DNA from: CAZBRS01 sp964494475
Lineage (GTDB): Bacteria; Myxococcota_A; UBA9042; CAZBRS01
Assembly: GCA_964494475.1 (NCBI GenBank)
Contig: CAZBRS010000017.1
Span: 1-64,000, forward strand
Direction of reading: 5' to 3'
DNA length: 64,000 bases
Made by a program: the position numbers and the translations under genes. The notes beneath the pieces were generated by a model. It searched no databases and was not told the origin of the DNA. It was given only the letters and a program-made list of their open reading frames with translations. This document shows, in pieces, positions 15,103-23,578 of the stretch. Position 1 is the stretch's first letter. The number at the start of each line of letters is the position of its first letter.

Positions 15103-16296
15103 ATGAACGAGCGTGGCGTTGCCTTCGCGCTGCCGTTGGATGAACGCGAGGCCGTGGTCGCGCTGCGGCGCGATCTGCACCGTCACCCCGAGCTCGCGTT
15201 CCACGAGGAGCGCACGGCCGGCGTGGTCGAGCACGAGCTCAGCGCCGTCGGTCTGACCCCCGAGCGGATGGCGGGGACGGGCGTGGTGGCCCTGCTCGAT
15301 TCGGGGCGGCCGGGGCGCACCGTGCTGCTGAGGGCCGATCTCGACGCGCTGCCCATTCAGGAGCAGGCCACCCACGGCTACGCTTCGTCGACCCCCGGCT
15401 GCATGCACGCCTGCGGGCACGACGGCCACACGGCCATGCTGCTGGCGGCCGCGCGTCGGCTGGTCGCGGGCCGCGACGCGTTGGTGGGGCGAGTGCTCTT
15501 CGTGTTCCAGCCGGCCGAGGAGGTGGGGCAGGGGCTCCGGGCCCTGCTCGACGCCGGGCTGCTGGACCGTTTTTCGCCCGACGTGGCCTTCGGCGTGCAC
15601 CTCTGGAGCAGCGCGCCCTCCGGCGAGTGCTCCGTGCTGCCCGGAGCCGTGATGGCGGCGGCCGACGAGCTGCAGGTGCGCGTGCTGGGCCGCGGCGGCC
15701 ACGGCGCCCTGCCGCACCAGGCGGCCGATCCCGTGGTCGCGGCGGCGCAGATGGTGCTGGCCCTGCAGACGGTCGTGTCGCGCACGGTCGATCCCATGGC
15801 CACCGCGGTGGTGAGCATCTGCAGCCTGCACGGGGGCAGCGCGCCCAACATCATCCCTTCCGAGGTGCGGTTCACGGGCACGGTGCGCACCTTCGAGCCC
15901 ACCCTGCGCGCCGAGGTCCACGCGACCATCGGGCGGGTGCTGGCGGGGGTGGCCGCGGCCTCGGGCACCCGGGTCGAGCTCGAGGCCGTGCCCCACGTGC
16001 CGCCGGTGGTGAACGACCCGGGCGTCTCGGCCGCCGTCGAGGGCGCCGTGCGCGAGGTCGCGGGGCTCCGGGTGGCGGCGCCGGGCTGGCGCATCATGGC
16101 CAGCGAAGACATGGCCGAACTCCTGACCCGCGTGCCCGGGGCCTTCCTGTTCCTCGGCGCGGGCGACGCCGCTCGCGGCCTGACCGCGCCGCACCACCAC
16201 CCCTCGTTCGACGTCGACGAGGCCGTGCTGCCCCTGGGCGCCGAGCTGCTCGCGCGGGTAGCCGCGAGATTGGCGCACGGCCCCGCGATGGGGTAG
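15103..16296 (+). CDS. M20-family metal-dependent amidohydrolase (N-acyl-amino-acid hydrolase type)
   Basis: A 397-residue cytoplasmic enzyme of the M20D group (hippurate hydrolase, N-acetyl amino acid amidohydrolase). Characteristic motifs are RRDLHRHPELAFHE, LLRADLDALPI, MHACGHDGHTAMLL (metal ligands Cys and His), FQPAEEVGQG and a late APHHHPSFDVDE. It hydrolyses an amide bond to an acyl or aryl group; the natural substrate cannot be told from sequence. A GGAGG lies upstream of the ATG. A gap of 11 bp separates it from the Cys-cluster gene, which is likely co-transcribed. Confidence 0.9.
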   Translation: MNERGVAFALPLDEREAVVALRRDLHRHPELAFHEERTAGVVEHELSAVGLTPERMAGTGVVALLDSGRPGRTVLLRADLDALPIQEQATHGYASSTPGCMHACGHDGHTAMLLAAARRLVAGRDALVGRVLFVFQPAEEVGQGLRALLDAGLLDRFSPDVAFGVHLWSSAPSGECSVLPGAVMAAADELQVRVLGRGGHGALPHQAADPVVAAAQMVLALQTVVSRTVDPMATAVVSICSLHGGSAPNIIPSEVRFTGTVRTFEPTLRAEVHATIGRVLAGVAAASGTRVELEAVPHVPPVVNDPGVSAAVEGAVREVAGLRVAAPGWRIMASEDMAELLTRVPGAFLFLGAGDAARGLTAPHHHPSFDVDEAVLPLGAELLARVAARLAHGPAMG

Positions 16297-16307
16297 GCTT
16301 CCGCGCC

Positions 16308-16781
16308 ATGGACGCTCGCCTCGAAGCCCTCTATTCCAGGGTCGACGCCTTCTTCGCCGCGGCCGTGCGGGCCGACCCCGGGGCCTTTGCGTGCCGGGCC
16401 GGCTGCGACGGTTGTTGCCGCCAGGACCTGACGATCTTCGGCGTCGAGGCGGTCGAGGTGCGATCCGCCTGGCGGTCGCTGCCCGCGAACGCGCGGGCTG
16501 CGGTGACCGCCCGGGCCCGACGGGGAGAGCCCTGCGTGTTTCGCGAGCCGGACACGGGCCTCTGCGGCATCTACGCGGCGCGTCCGCTCATCTGCCGAAC
16601 GCACGGGCTGGCCGTGCTGGCGCTGCAGCAGCTCGACACGTGCCCCCTGAACTACCGTGACGGATGGCCCGCGCGGGAGCACGTGCTCGACCTCGAGCGC
16701 GTCAACGAGCCGCTGGCGCTGGTGAACCGCCTGGCGGGCTTCGACGGGTCGCGCGTCGCGCTCAGCACCCTGGTGCGGTAG
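16308..16781 (+). CDS. YkgJ-family cysteine-cluster protein
   Basis: A 157-residue protein with the zinc/iron-chelating cysteine cluster of the YkgJ/UPF0153 group: CRAGCDGCCRQDLTIF near residue 30, then PCVFREPDTGLCGIYAARPLICRTHG and a late DTCPLN. The spacing CxxxCxxCC...C...C...CRTHG is the family hallmark. Members bind a metal and have no firmly assigned role. The ATG at 16308 follows the M20 gene closely. The stop codon lies within the left edge of a 24-bp perfect palindrome. Confidence 0.85.
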   Translation: MDARLEALYSRVDAFFAAAVRADPGAFACRAGCDGCCRQDLTIFGVEAVEVRSAWRSLPANARAAVTARARRGEPCVFREPDTGLCGIYAARPLICRTHGLAVLALQQLDTCPLNYRDGWPAREHVLDLERVNEPLALVNRLAGFDGSRVALSTLVR

Positions 16782-16803
16782 GGACACGATGCATCGTGTC
16801 CCT
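16780..16803. repeat. perfect 24-bp palindrome upstream of the hyp operon
   Basis: AGGGACACGATG and its exact reverse complement abut with no spacer, giving 12-bp arms. It sits between the Cys-cluster stop codon and hypF, 33 bp before the hypF start. Possible roles are a dimeric regulator's operator, a transcription terminator without a loop, or a member of a dispersed palindromic repeat family. Confidence 0.9.
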
Positions 16804-16835
16804 TCGGCGCGACGATTCCACGACGTAGGAGGAGC

Positions 16836-19190
16836 ATGCCGCGCGTTCGCGTGATCGTCGACCTCGAAGGCATCCTGCAGGGCGTGGGCTTCCGGCCCAC
16901 GGTGCAGGTGCTGGCCGGGGAGGCCGGCCTGGGGGGCTGGGTCCAGAACCGCTCGGGCAGCGTGCGCCTGGCCCTGGAGGGGGCCGCGGCCGACGTCGAC
17001 GCGTTCCTGGCTGCGTTCTCAGGCCGCCTGCCGCCCCGCGCCCGGCTCGAGCGCTCGACGGTCGTGGTCCGCGAGGCGTTGGCGCCTGACGCGGCCGTCG
17101 CCCCGTTCTGCATTCGCGAGAGCGACGGCGCCGACGCCGTGCGCGTCTCGATCCCCGCCGATCTGGCCCTCTGCACCGATTGCCGGCGCGAGGTGTTCGA
17201 CCCGGCCAGCCGCTTCTTCGGCTACGCGTTCACCACGTGCACCAACTGCGGGCCGCGCTACACCGTGGTCGAGGGCATGCCGTACGATCGCGAGCGCACC
17301 AGCCTGGCGGCCTTCCCGCTCTGCCCGGCGTGCCGCGCCGAGTACACCGACGTGCGCGATCGGCGCTTCCACGCCGAGAGCATCGCGTGCCCGGTGTGCG
17401 GACCCCGCCTGGCCTGGCACGGCCCCGACGGGGCGGCGCTGCCCGGTGATCCGCTCCGCGAGGCGCGGGCGGCGCTGGCCGCGGGCGCGCTCGTGGCCGT
17501 GCGCGGGCTGGGGGGCTTCCTGCTCGCGTGCGACGCGTTCGACCGCGGGGCCCTGGCCCGGCTGCGCGAGCGCAAGCACCGGCCCGCCAAGCCCTTCGCG
17601 GTCATGGCCCGCGACGCCGCGGTCGCAGGGCGCTGGGGCCTCCTGTCCCCCGACGTCGAGGCCTTGCTCGCCGGCCCCGTGGCGCCCATCGCCATCGTCG
17701 ACGTGCGGCCCGACGCCGAGGCGCGGGGGCTGCCCCTGGCCTCCCTGACGCCCGACGCCCCCACGCTCGGCGTCATGCTGCCGACCACTCCGTTGCACGC
17801 CCTCCTGGCCACGCCCCTGCCGGGCGACCCCACGCCCGCCTTCGACCTGCTGGTCATGACCAGCGGCAATCGGGGGGGCGAGCCCATCTGCGTGACCAAC
17901 GTCGAAGCGTTCGACCGCCTGGCGGGCCTCGCCGACTTCTTCCTGGTGCACGACCGCGAGATCCGGCTGCGCAACGACGACTCGCTGGTGGCGTCGACCC
18001 CGCGGGGTCCCCAGGTGTGGCGGCGGGCCCGCGGCTACGCCCCCGAGAGCCTGCGCCTGCACCTCTCGCTCGCGCGGCGGGTGCTGGCCTTCGGCGCCGA
18101 GTTGAAGAACACCGTCGCCCTCGGCTGGGGTGACGAGGTGGTGCTCTCGCCGCACGTCGGTGACCTCGAGACACCCGAGGCCCTCGACGGCCTCGAGCAG
18201 GTCGTCGCGCGCTTCCCCGCGTATTTTCGCCAGCCGCCCCAGGTCGTGGCCGTGGATCTGCACCCCGACCTGCACGCGTCGCGCGTGGGGCGGCGCGTGG
18301 CCGGCGAGCTCGGCGTGCCGCTGATCGAGGTGCAGCACCACCACGCGCACGCCGCCGCTGCCCTGGCCGAGCACGGCCTCGACGCGGCGCTGGCGCTGGC
18401 CTTCGACGGTACGGGCCTGGGGACCGATGGGGCCATCTGGGGCGCCGAGCTGCTCCACGTGACGTTGACCGGCGACCGGTCAGCCGCCGGCTGCACCCGG
18501 CTCGGCACCTTCGAGGGTGTGCCCCTGCCAGGGGCCGACGCGGCCGTGCGCGAGCCCGCGCGGCAGGTCGTGGCGCGCTGGTGGGCCGCGGGGCTTCGCC
18601 CCCCCGAGGCCCGGCTCGCGGCCCTCGGGGTCCGTCCCAGCGAGGCCGAGCTGTGGCGCCTGCAGTGCGCGCGGGGGTTGAACGCGCCCATCACGCACGC
18701 GGCCGGTCGCCTGTTCGACGCGGCGGCCGTGCTGGTGGGCGTGGCGCCCCGGCGCATCAGCTACGAGGGTCAAGCCGCCATCCGGCTCGAGTCCCTGGCC
18801 CGGGGAGCGACCTCGCTTGACTCGGCGCCCGAAATCCCGTTCTCTACGCGGCGGGTGGGCGACGCCCTGCGGGTCGACTGGGGCGAGCTCTTTTCGGTCA
18901 CGCTCGACGCACCCCCGGTCGAGCCGGCCGCGTGGGCGCTGGCTTTCCACCAGGCGGTCGCGCGCGCGGCGCTGGTGATGGCCGAGCACGGCCGGGCCGT
19001 CACGGGCAGCGACCGCGTGGCGTTGACGGGCGGCGTGTGGATGAACCGGCTGCTGGCCGGCCTGGCGCGCGTTCGGCTCGAGGCCGCCGGCTTCCGCGTG
19101 CTCGAGCACGCCCGCGTGCCGCCCAACGACGGGGGAGTGTCCCTGGGGCAGGCCGTCGTGGCGGGCCTCGTGGCCGATTCCGGGAGGTGA
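16836..19190 (+). CDS. hypF: carbamoyltransferase HypF
   Basis: A 784-residue hydrogenase maturation factor. It uses carbamoyl phosphate and ATP to make the thiocarbamate on HypE that becomes the cyanide ligands of the [NiFe] site. Domains in order: acylphosphatase (LEGILQGVGFRPTV, residues ~1-90), two zinc fingers made of CxxC pairs (CTDC, CTNC, CPAC, CPVC, ~108-190), YrdC-like (~200-385) and a Kae1-like carbamoyltransferase domain with IEVQHHHAHAAAAL and late GGVWMNRLL. Full length. The ATG at 16836 follows AGGAGG. First gene of hypFCDEAB; hypC starts 4 bp after its stop. Confidence 0.97.
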   Translation: MPRVRVIVDLEGILQGVGFRPTVQVLAGEAGLGGWVQNRSGSVRLALEGAAADVDAFLAAFSGRLPPRARLERSTVVVREALAPDAAVAPFCIRESDGADAVRVSIPADLALCTDCRREVFDPASRFFGYAFTTCTNCGPRYTVVEGMPYDRERTSLAAFPLCPACRAEYTDVRDRRFHAESIACPVCGPRLAWHGPDGAALPGDPLREARAALAAGALVAVRGLGGFLLACDAFDRGALARLRERKHRPAKPFAVMARDAAVAGRWGLLSPDVEALLAGPVAPIAIVDVRPDAEARGLPLASLTPDAPTLGVMLPTTPLHALLATPLPGDPTPAFDLLVMTSGNRGGEPICVTNVEAFDRLAGLADFFLVHDREIRLRNDDSLVASTPRGPQVWRRARGYAPESLRLHLSLARRVLAFGAELKNTVALGWGDEVVLSPHVGDLETPEALDGLEQVVARFPAYFRQPPQVVAVDLHPDLHASRVGRRVAGELGVPLIEVQHHHAHAAAALAEHGLDAALALAFDGTGLGTDGAIWGAELLHVTLTGDRSAAGCTRLGTFEGVPLPGADAAVREPARQVVARWWAAGLRPPEARLAALGVRPSEAELWRLQCARGLNAPITHAAGRLFDAAAVLVGVAPRRISYEGQAAIRLESLARGATSLDSAPEIPFSTRRVGDALRVDWGELFSVTLDAPPVEPAAWALAFHQAVARAALVMAEHGRAVTGSDRVALTGGVWMNRLLAGLARVRLEAAGFRVLEHARVPPNDGGVSLGQAVVAGLVADSGR

Positions 19191-19194
19191 GCGC

Positions 19195-19434
19195 ATGTGC
19201 CTGGCCGTTCCCATGAAGCTGATCGAGGTCACGCCCGACGGCGGACACGGCGTGGCCGATCTCGATGGGGCGCGCTACGACGTGAACCTCGACCTGCTCG
19301 AGGCGCCGCGGGTCGGCGACTTCGTCATCGTGCACGCGGGCTTCGCCATCGAGCGCCTCGACGCCGCCGAGGCCGACGCGCGCCTCTTGTTGTTCGAGCA
19401 GCTCGCGGCCACGCACCGCGGGGGTGCCGGGTGA
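19195..19434 (+). CDS. hypC: hydrogenase assembly chaperone HypC
   Basis: A 79-residue chaperone beginning MCLAVPMK, whose Cys2 is essential for carrying the iron-dicyanide intermediate between HypD and the hydrogenase large subunit. The body shows the usual small OB-like pattern (VTPDGGHGVADLDGARYDVNLDLL, VGDFVIVHAGFAIERL). It ends in a GTGA overlap with hypD. Only one hypC/hupF-type gene is present here. Confidence 0.96.
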   Translation: MCLAVPMKLIEVTPDGGHGVADLDGARYDVNLDLLEAPRVGDFVIVHAGFAIERLDAAEADARLLLFEQLAATHRGGAG

Positions 19435-20540
19435 AGTACCTCGAGGGCTTTCGCGACCCCGACGCCGCGCGATCGCTGACCGCGCGCCTCGCCGTCGCCG
19501 GTGCTCGCCTGGCCGACGCGGGTCGCCGGGCGCGCCTCATGGAGGTGTGCGGCACGCACACGATGGCCATCGCGCGCCACGGCATTCGCGATCTGCTGCC
19601 GCCCGCGGTCGACCTGATCAGCGGCCCCGGCTGCCCGGTGTGCGTGACCGACGCCGGCTACCTCGACGCCGCGATCGAGCTCGCGAAGGGCGGGGCGTTG
19701 CTGGCCACCTTCGGCGACCTGGTGCGCGTGCCGGGCAGCGCGTCGTCGCTGGCCGAGGCCCGCGGCGCCGGCGCCGCCGTCGAGGTGGTCTACTCGCCCG
19801 AGGGGGCCCTGGCGCTGGCCGAGCGCGAGCCCTCGCGGCAGGTGGTGTTCCTGGCCATCGGCTTCGAGACCACCGTGGCGCCCGCCGTGTGGCTGGTGAA
19901 GGCGGCCCTCGAGCGCGGGGTGCGGAACCTCTCGCTGCTCACGGCCTTCAAGCAGGTACCGCCCGCGCTCTCGGCGCTGGCCGATGACCCCGAGGTGCAG
20001 GTCGACGCCTTCCTCTGCCCCGCGCACGTCAGCGCCATCATCGGCTCCGAGGCCTATCGTCCCTTCGTCCTCAGCGGCCTGCCGTGCGTCGTCGCGGGCT
20101 TCGAGCCCCTCGACATCCTCGACGGCGTGGCCGAGCTCCTCGACCAACTCGTCGAGCGCTCGCCGCGCCTCGTGAATCGCTACGATCGCGTGGTGAAGCC
20201 CGAGGGCAACCCGCGCGCCCTGGCCCTCATGGCCCGGTACCTCGAGCCTGTCGACGCGTCGTGGCGGGGCCTCGGCGTGATCCCGGCGAGCGGCCTCGGC
20301 CTCCGCGAGGCCTACGCCGCCTTCGACGCGGCCCGCCGCCACGGCGTGGCGATCACGCCCGGCGCGACCCCGCGGGGCTGCCGCTGCGGCGACGTGCTGA
20401 AGGGCAAGCTGAAGCCGCCCGAGTGCCCGCTCTTCGGGCGAGCCTGTACGCCCCTGAAGCCGGTGGGCCCCTGCATGGTCAGCTCCGAGGGTTCGTGCGC
20501 GGCCTACTACAAATACGTCGCCCGGGGGGCCGCGCAATGA
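19431..20540 (+). CDS. hypD: hydrogenase formation protein HypD
   Basis: A 369-residue iron-sulfur protein that, with HypC, assembles the Fe(CN)2CO unit. Signature segments are LMEVCGTHTMAIARHGI, LISGPGCPVCVT, AIGFETTVAP and TAFKQVPPALSAL. The C-terminal cluster region reads PRGCRCGDVLKGKLKPPECPLFG followed by CTPLKPVGPCMVSSEGSCAAYYKY. It starts with GTG at 19431, overlapping the hypC stop; the longer upstream frame is shadow reading of hypC. It overlaps hypE by 4 bp (ATGA). Confidence 0.97.
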   Translation: MKYLEGFRDPDAARSLTARLAVAGARLADAGRRARLMEVCGTHTMAIARHGIRDLLPPAVDLISGPGCPVCVTDAGYLDAAIELAKGGALLATFGDLVRVPGSASSLAEARGAGAAVEVVYSPEGALALAEREPSRQVVFLAIGFETTVAPAVWLVKAALERGVRNLSLLTAFKQVPPALSALADDPEVQVDAFLCPAHVSAIIGSEAYRPFVLSGLPCVVAGFEPLDILDGVAELLDQLVERSPRLVNRYDRVVKPEGNPRALALMARYLEPVDASWRGLGVIPASGLGLREAYAAFDAARRHGVAITPGATPRGCRCGDVLKGKLKPPECPLFGRACTPLKPVGPCMVSSEGSCAAYYKYVARGAAQ

Positions 20541-21544
20541 ACGAAGAACGCATCCTGCTCGGCCACGGCGGAGGCGGGCGCCTGACCCGCGATCTCATCG
20601 CGCGCGAGATCGTGCCGCGCTTCGGCAAGGGACCCCTCGAGGGCCTGCCCGACGCCGCCACGCTGCCTCCGCTCGCGGGTCGCCCGGTCTTCACGACCGA
20701 CGCCTTCGTGGTGCACCCCCTCGAGTTCCCGGGGGGCAACCTGGGGCACCTGGCGGTGCACGGCACGGTCAACGACCTGGCCGTCGCGGGGGCACGGCCG
20801 CGGTGGCTGTCGCTGGCGCTCATCCTCGAGGAGGGGCTCCCGCTCGCCGTGCTGCGCCGCGTGCTCGACGCGGTGAAGAGCGCGGCCGACGAGTGCGGGG
20901 TGGTCGTGGCCACGGGCGACACCAAGGTCGTGGCGCGCGGTCAGGCCGACGGGATGTACGCCATCTCGGCTGGGCTCGGCGAGGCGCTGCCCGGCTTCGA
21001 GTTATCGCCGTCGCGTGCGCGCGAGGGCGACGTGGTGCTGGCCAGCGGCACCCTGGGCGACCACGGCATGGCCGTGATGGCAGCGCGCGAGGGCATCGAC
21101 ATCGCCGGGGGGCCCGTGAGCGACACGGCGTCGGTGCACCGCCTGGTGGCCGCCCTCTCGCCGCACGCCGGCCAGGTGCGCTTCCTGCGCGACCCCACGC
21201 GCGGCGGCGCGGCGGCGGTGTTGAACGAGATCGTCGAGGGGCGCGAGGTGGGCCTGCGCCTGTTCGAGGATCGCCTGCCCTTCTCCACCGGCGCGCGCGC
21301 CATCGCCGAGGCCCTGGGGCTCGACCTCTTGCACGTGGCGTCCGAGGGGCGTGTACTGGCGGTGGTGGCGCCCGAGGTCGCCGACGCGACGTTGACCCTC
21401 TGGCGGGCGTTGCCCGAAGGGCGGGGAGCCGTCGCGCTGGGCCAGGTCACGCGCGACGCCGGGCGCGTGCTGCTGCAGACGGCCATCGGCGGTACGCGCC
21501 TCGTCGACGTGCCCCAGGGCGAACTGTTGCCGAGGATCTGCTGA
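20537..21544 (+). CDS. hypE: hydrogenase expression/formation protein HypE
   Basis: A 335-residue AIR-synthase-related protein. It accepts the carbamoyl group from HypF on its C-terminal cysteine and dehydrates it to thiocyanate. The N-terminus reads LLGHGGGGRLTRDLI, the middle VATGDTKVVARGQADGMY and FLRDPTRGGAAAVLNE, and the protein ends with the obligatory PRIC. All of these are intact, so the enzyme should be functional. It starts within the hypD stop and its own stop shares a base with the hypA start. Confidence 0.97.
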   Translation: MNEERILLGHGGGGRLTRDLIAREIVPRFGKGPLEGLPDAATLPPLAGRPVFTTDAFVVHPLEFPGGNLGHLAVHGTVNDLAVAGARPRWLSLALILEEGLPLAVLRRVLDAVKSAADECGVVVATGDTKVVARGQADGMYAISAGLGEALPGFELSPSRAREGDVVLASGTLGDHGMAVMAAREGIDIAGGPVSDTASVHRLVAALSPHAGQVRFLRDPTRGGAAAVLNEIVEGREVGLRLFEDRLPFSTGARAIAEALGLDLLHVASEGRVLAVVAPEVADATLTLWRALPEGRGAVALGQVTRDAGRVLLQTAIGGTRLVDVPQGELLPRIC

Positions 21545-21885
21545 TGCACGAGTTGAGCATCGCCGTGGCGCTGGTTCGCCAGGTGCAACAGGTCGCGGCC
21601 CGCGAGAACGCCACGCGCGTCGCGCGGGTCGTGGTCGTGGTGGGGCGCCTGTCGGGGGTCGAGCCCGAGGCCCTGGAGTTCGCCTGGCCCTCGGCCGCCG
21701 AGGGCACCGTCGCCGCGCACGCCGAGTTGGTCATCGAGGCGCTCCCCATGACGCTGACGTGCCGCACCTGCGGGGTGAGGGCCGAGGCCAACGAGCCCTT
21801 CCCCATCTGCGACGCCTGCAGCTCGGTCGACGTCGACGTGGGCGATGCGCGCGCGCTGCGACTGAAGACCATCGACGTCGAATAG
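21544..21885 (+). CDS. hypA: hydrogenase nickel incorporation protein HypA
   Basis: A 113-residue nickel metallochaperone. The N-terminal MHEL contains His2, the nickel ligand, and a zinc site is formed by CRTCGV and CDACSS-type CxxC pairs separated by 15 residues. With HypB it delivers nickel to the hydrogenase large subunit. TGATG coupling to hypE and a 15-bp gap to hypB place it in the operon. Confidence 0.95.
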   Translation: MHELSIAVALVRQVQQVAARENATRVARVVVVVGRLSGVEPEALEFAWPSAAEGTVAAHAELVIEALPMTLTCRTCGVRAEANEPFPICDACSSVDVDVGDARALRLKTIDVE

Positions 21886-21900
21886 CAGGAGGCTCCGATC

Positions 21901-22842
21901 ATGTGCAAGGACTGCGGCTGCGAAGAGGGCAACGCCCGCGCCTACTTCCAAGGGCACGACCACGAGCACGACCACGGCGACGAGGCCCACGTGCACGTGC
22001 ACGTGCACGTGCACCTGCACGGCGCGGCCGTCGACCACGACCACTCCCAAGTGCACGTGCCCACGCACGACGAGCACGACCACGAGCACACCCACGAGCA
22101 TCCGCACGCCCACGAGCATCGGCACACCCACGAGCATCCGCCCGCCCACGAGCATCCGCACGACCCAGCGCCCGCGGCGGCGCACGCCCGCACCGTGCAG
22201 GTCGAGGAGCGCGTGCTCGCGAAGAACGACGAGGCCGCGGCGGCGAACCGTGCCTGGCTGGCCGAGCGCGGCGTGCTGGCGGTGAACCTGATCTCGTCGC
22301 CCGGCTCGGGCAAGACCGAGCTCCTCGTGCAGACCCTGCAGCGCCTGCACGGGCGCCTGGCCTCTGCGGTGATCGTGGGCGACCAGCAGACCGACAACGA
22401 CGCGCGCCGCCTGCAAGGGCACGGCGCGCCGGTTCGTCAGATCGAGACCGGGGCCGCGTGCCACCTGAACGCGAGCCAGGTGGGGGCCGTGCTGCCCGAG
22501 GTGGTGGGCGCGGGGGTGCGGCTGCTCTTCGTCGAGAACGTGGGCAACCTCGTGTGCCCGGCCGCCTTCGACCTGGGCGAGCGCTTCAAGATCGCCGTGC
22601 TCTCGGTCACCGAGGGCGAGGACAAGCCCCTCAAGTACCCGGTGCTCTTCTCGGACGCCCCCGTGGTGGTGGTCACCAAGGCCGATCTGTTGCCCCACCT
22701 CGACGTGAGCCTCGACGTCCTGCGCGCCAACCTGAAGCGCGTGCGCCCCGACGTCACGATCTTCGAGCTCTCGGCCAAGACCGGGCAGGGCCTGGACGTG
22801 TGGATCGAGTACCTCGAGAGCGTCGTCTCACGCGGGGCGTGA
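21901..22842 (+). CDS. hypB: GTPase and nickel-storage protein HypB
   Basis: A 313-residue SIMIBI-class GTPase that drives nickel insertion. The N-terminus has the high-affinity CxxCGC metal site (MCKDCGCEEG). Next comes a histidine-rich tract with 28 His in residues 19-87, much longer than in the E. coli protein, consistent with nickel buffering. The P-loop SSPGSGKT is at 132-139, then VIVGDQQTDNDARRL, ETGAACHL, FVENVGNLVCPA and VVVTKADLL follow. Last gene of the hyp operon, it converges with nikR across a stem-loop that overlaps its stop codon. Confidence 0.96.
   Translation: MCKDCGCEEGNARAYFQGHDHEHDHGDEAHVHVHVHVHLHGAAVDHDHSQVHVPTHDEHDHEHTHEHPHAHEHRHTHEHPPAHEHPHDPAPAAAHARTVQVEERVLAKNDEAAAANRAWLAERGVLAVNLISSPGSGKTELLVQTLQRLHGRLASAVIVGDQQTDNDARRLQGHGAPVRQIETGAACHLNASQVGAVLPEVVGAGVRLLFVENVGNLVCPAAFDLGERFKIAVLSVTEGEDKPLKYPVLFSDAPVVVVTKADLLPHLDVSLDVLRANLKRVRPDVTIFELSAKTGQGLDVWIEYLESVVSRGA
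21988..22165 (+). repeat. DNA repeats encoding the HypB histidine tract
   Basis: A run of CACGTG hexamers (21988-22011) is followed by several imperfect copies of CCCACGAGCATCCGCAC (about 22080-22165). Both encode His-X alternation. Such repeats are prone to length change, so tract length may vary among strains. Confidence 0.8.
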
Positions 22843-22846
22843 CGAC
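22822..22846. terminator. bidirectional stem-loop between hypB and nikR
   Basis: TCACGC-GGG-GCGTGA forms a 6-bp stem, extended by GTCGTC/CGAC pairing with a two-base bulge. It overlaps the hypB stop and lies 8 bp beyond the nikR stop. No T-run follows, so efficiency is uncertain. Confidence 0.45.
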
Positions 22847-22853
22847 CGCGACC

Positions 22854-23267
22854 TCAGGCCAGCCCCTCGCCCGTGGTCGTCCCCACGAACTTGCCGTGAC
22901 GCACCCCGCGCGCGCCGATGATCGAGTTGCCCATGCTCTCGATCGCGCGCGCCGAGCCACGCAGCAGGATGACCTCGAGGCAGTTGTGGGCGTCGAGGTG
23001 CACGTGCAGCGTCGAGACGACCGAGCGGTGGTTCTCGTGCTGGATGTCGGCGATGCGGTGGCCGAGGTCGTGCGAGTGGTGATCGTAGACGATGACCACG
23101 GCGGCCACGGCCTCGCGGTCGTCCTTGGCCCAGTCGTCCTGTACCAGGGCGTCGCGGATCAGGTCGCGGATGGCCTCGGAGCGGTTGGCCGCGCCGCGCG
23201 CCTCGATGAGTTGATCGAAGCGCTCGAGCAGCGCCTTCTCGAGCGAGATGCCGATGCGTTCCACCAT
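22854..23267 (-). CDS. nikR: nickel-responsive transcriptional regulator NikR
   Basis: A 137-residue repressor with an N-terminal ribbon-helix-helix (ERIGISLEKALLERFDQLIEARGAANRSEAIRDLIR) and a C-terminal ACT-like nickel-sensing domain. The square-planar nickel ligands align as His77 (IQHENH), His88 and His90 (TLHVHLD) and Cys96 (NCLEV). The closing GVRHGKF is conserved. NikR senses nickel and controls uptake and hydrogenase-related genes. It converges with hypB, so it regulates in trans rather than through a shared promoter. No clear copy of a known NikR operator was found upstream of hypF or nikR. Confidence 0.95.
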   Translation of the reverse strand: MVERIGISLEKALLERFDQLIEARGAANRSEAIRDLIRDALVQDDWAKDDREAVAAVVIVYDHHSHDLGHRIADIQHENHRSVVSTLHVHLDAHNCLEVILLRGSARAIESMGNSIIGARGVRHGKFVGTTTGEGLA

Positions 23268-23578
23268 GATGACCTCCGCGTGCGTCGCGCTACTCTATGG
23301 ATTCGCGCGCGAGGGGTCAACGAATCGCGGGACCCGGCGACCCTGACCGCCCTTCACGTTGGAAAGCGCCGGGGCACGGAGCACGCGGGGTCGCTCGCCG
23401 CGGGGCTGCCGCCCCACGAGCTCACTCACAGTCGACGGCCGGGGCGATAGGGGACCCCGCAGTGGTCCCGGCCGCCGACTGAGCCCCCGCGTCGCTCAGC
23501 CCCCCGGCGCTCCGCGCCCCGTTGCGCGGGCGCGGCGCGGCGTGATAGCCTTCCGTCGTCTTTCTCTGCGAGGTCGCG
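23268..23578. other. divergent intergenic region with two strong stem-loops
   Basis: No gene is seen between nikR and the oxidoreductase. The region contains a 15-bp-arm inverted repeat (23429-23481) and a smaller hairpin CGCGCCC/GGGCGCG with an 8-base loop (23513-23534) close to the oxidoreductase start. Promoters for the two flanking genes are not obvious. Confidence 0.6.
23429..23481. repeat. inverted repeat with 15-bp arms
   Basis: CAGTCGACGGCCGGG (23429-23443) pairs with CCCGGCCGCCGACTG (23467-23481) with one mismatch. The 23-bp spacer itself contains GGGGACCCC. The structure could act as a terminator, an operator or a repeat-family member. Confidence 0.75.
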
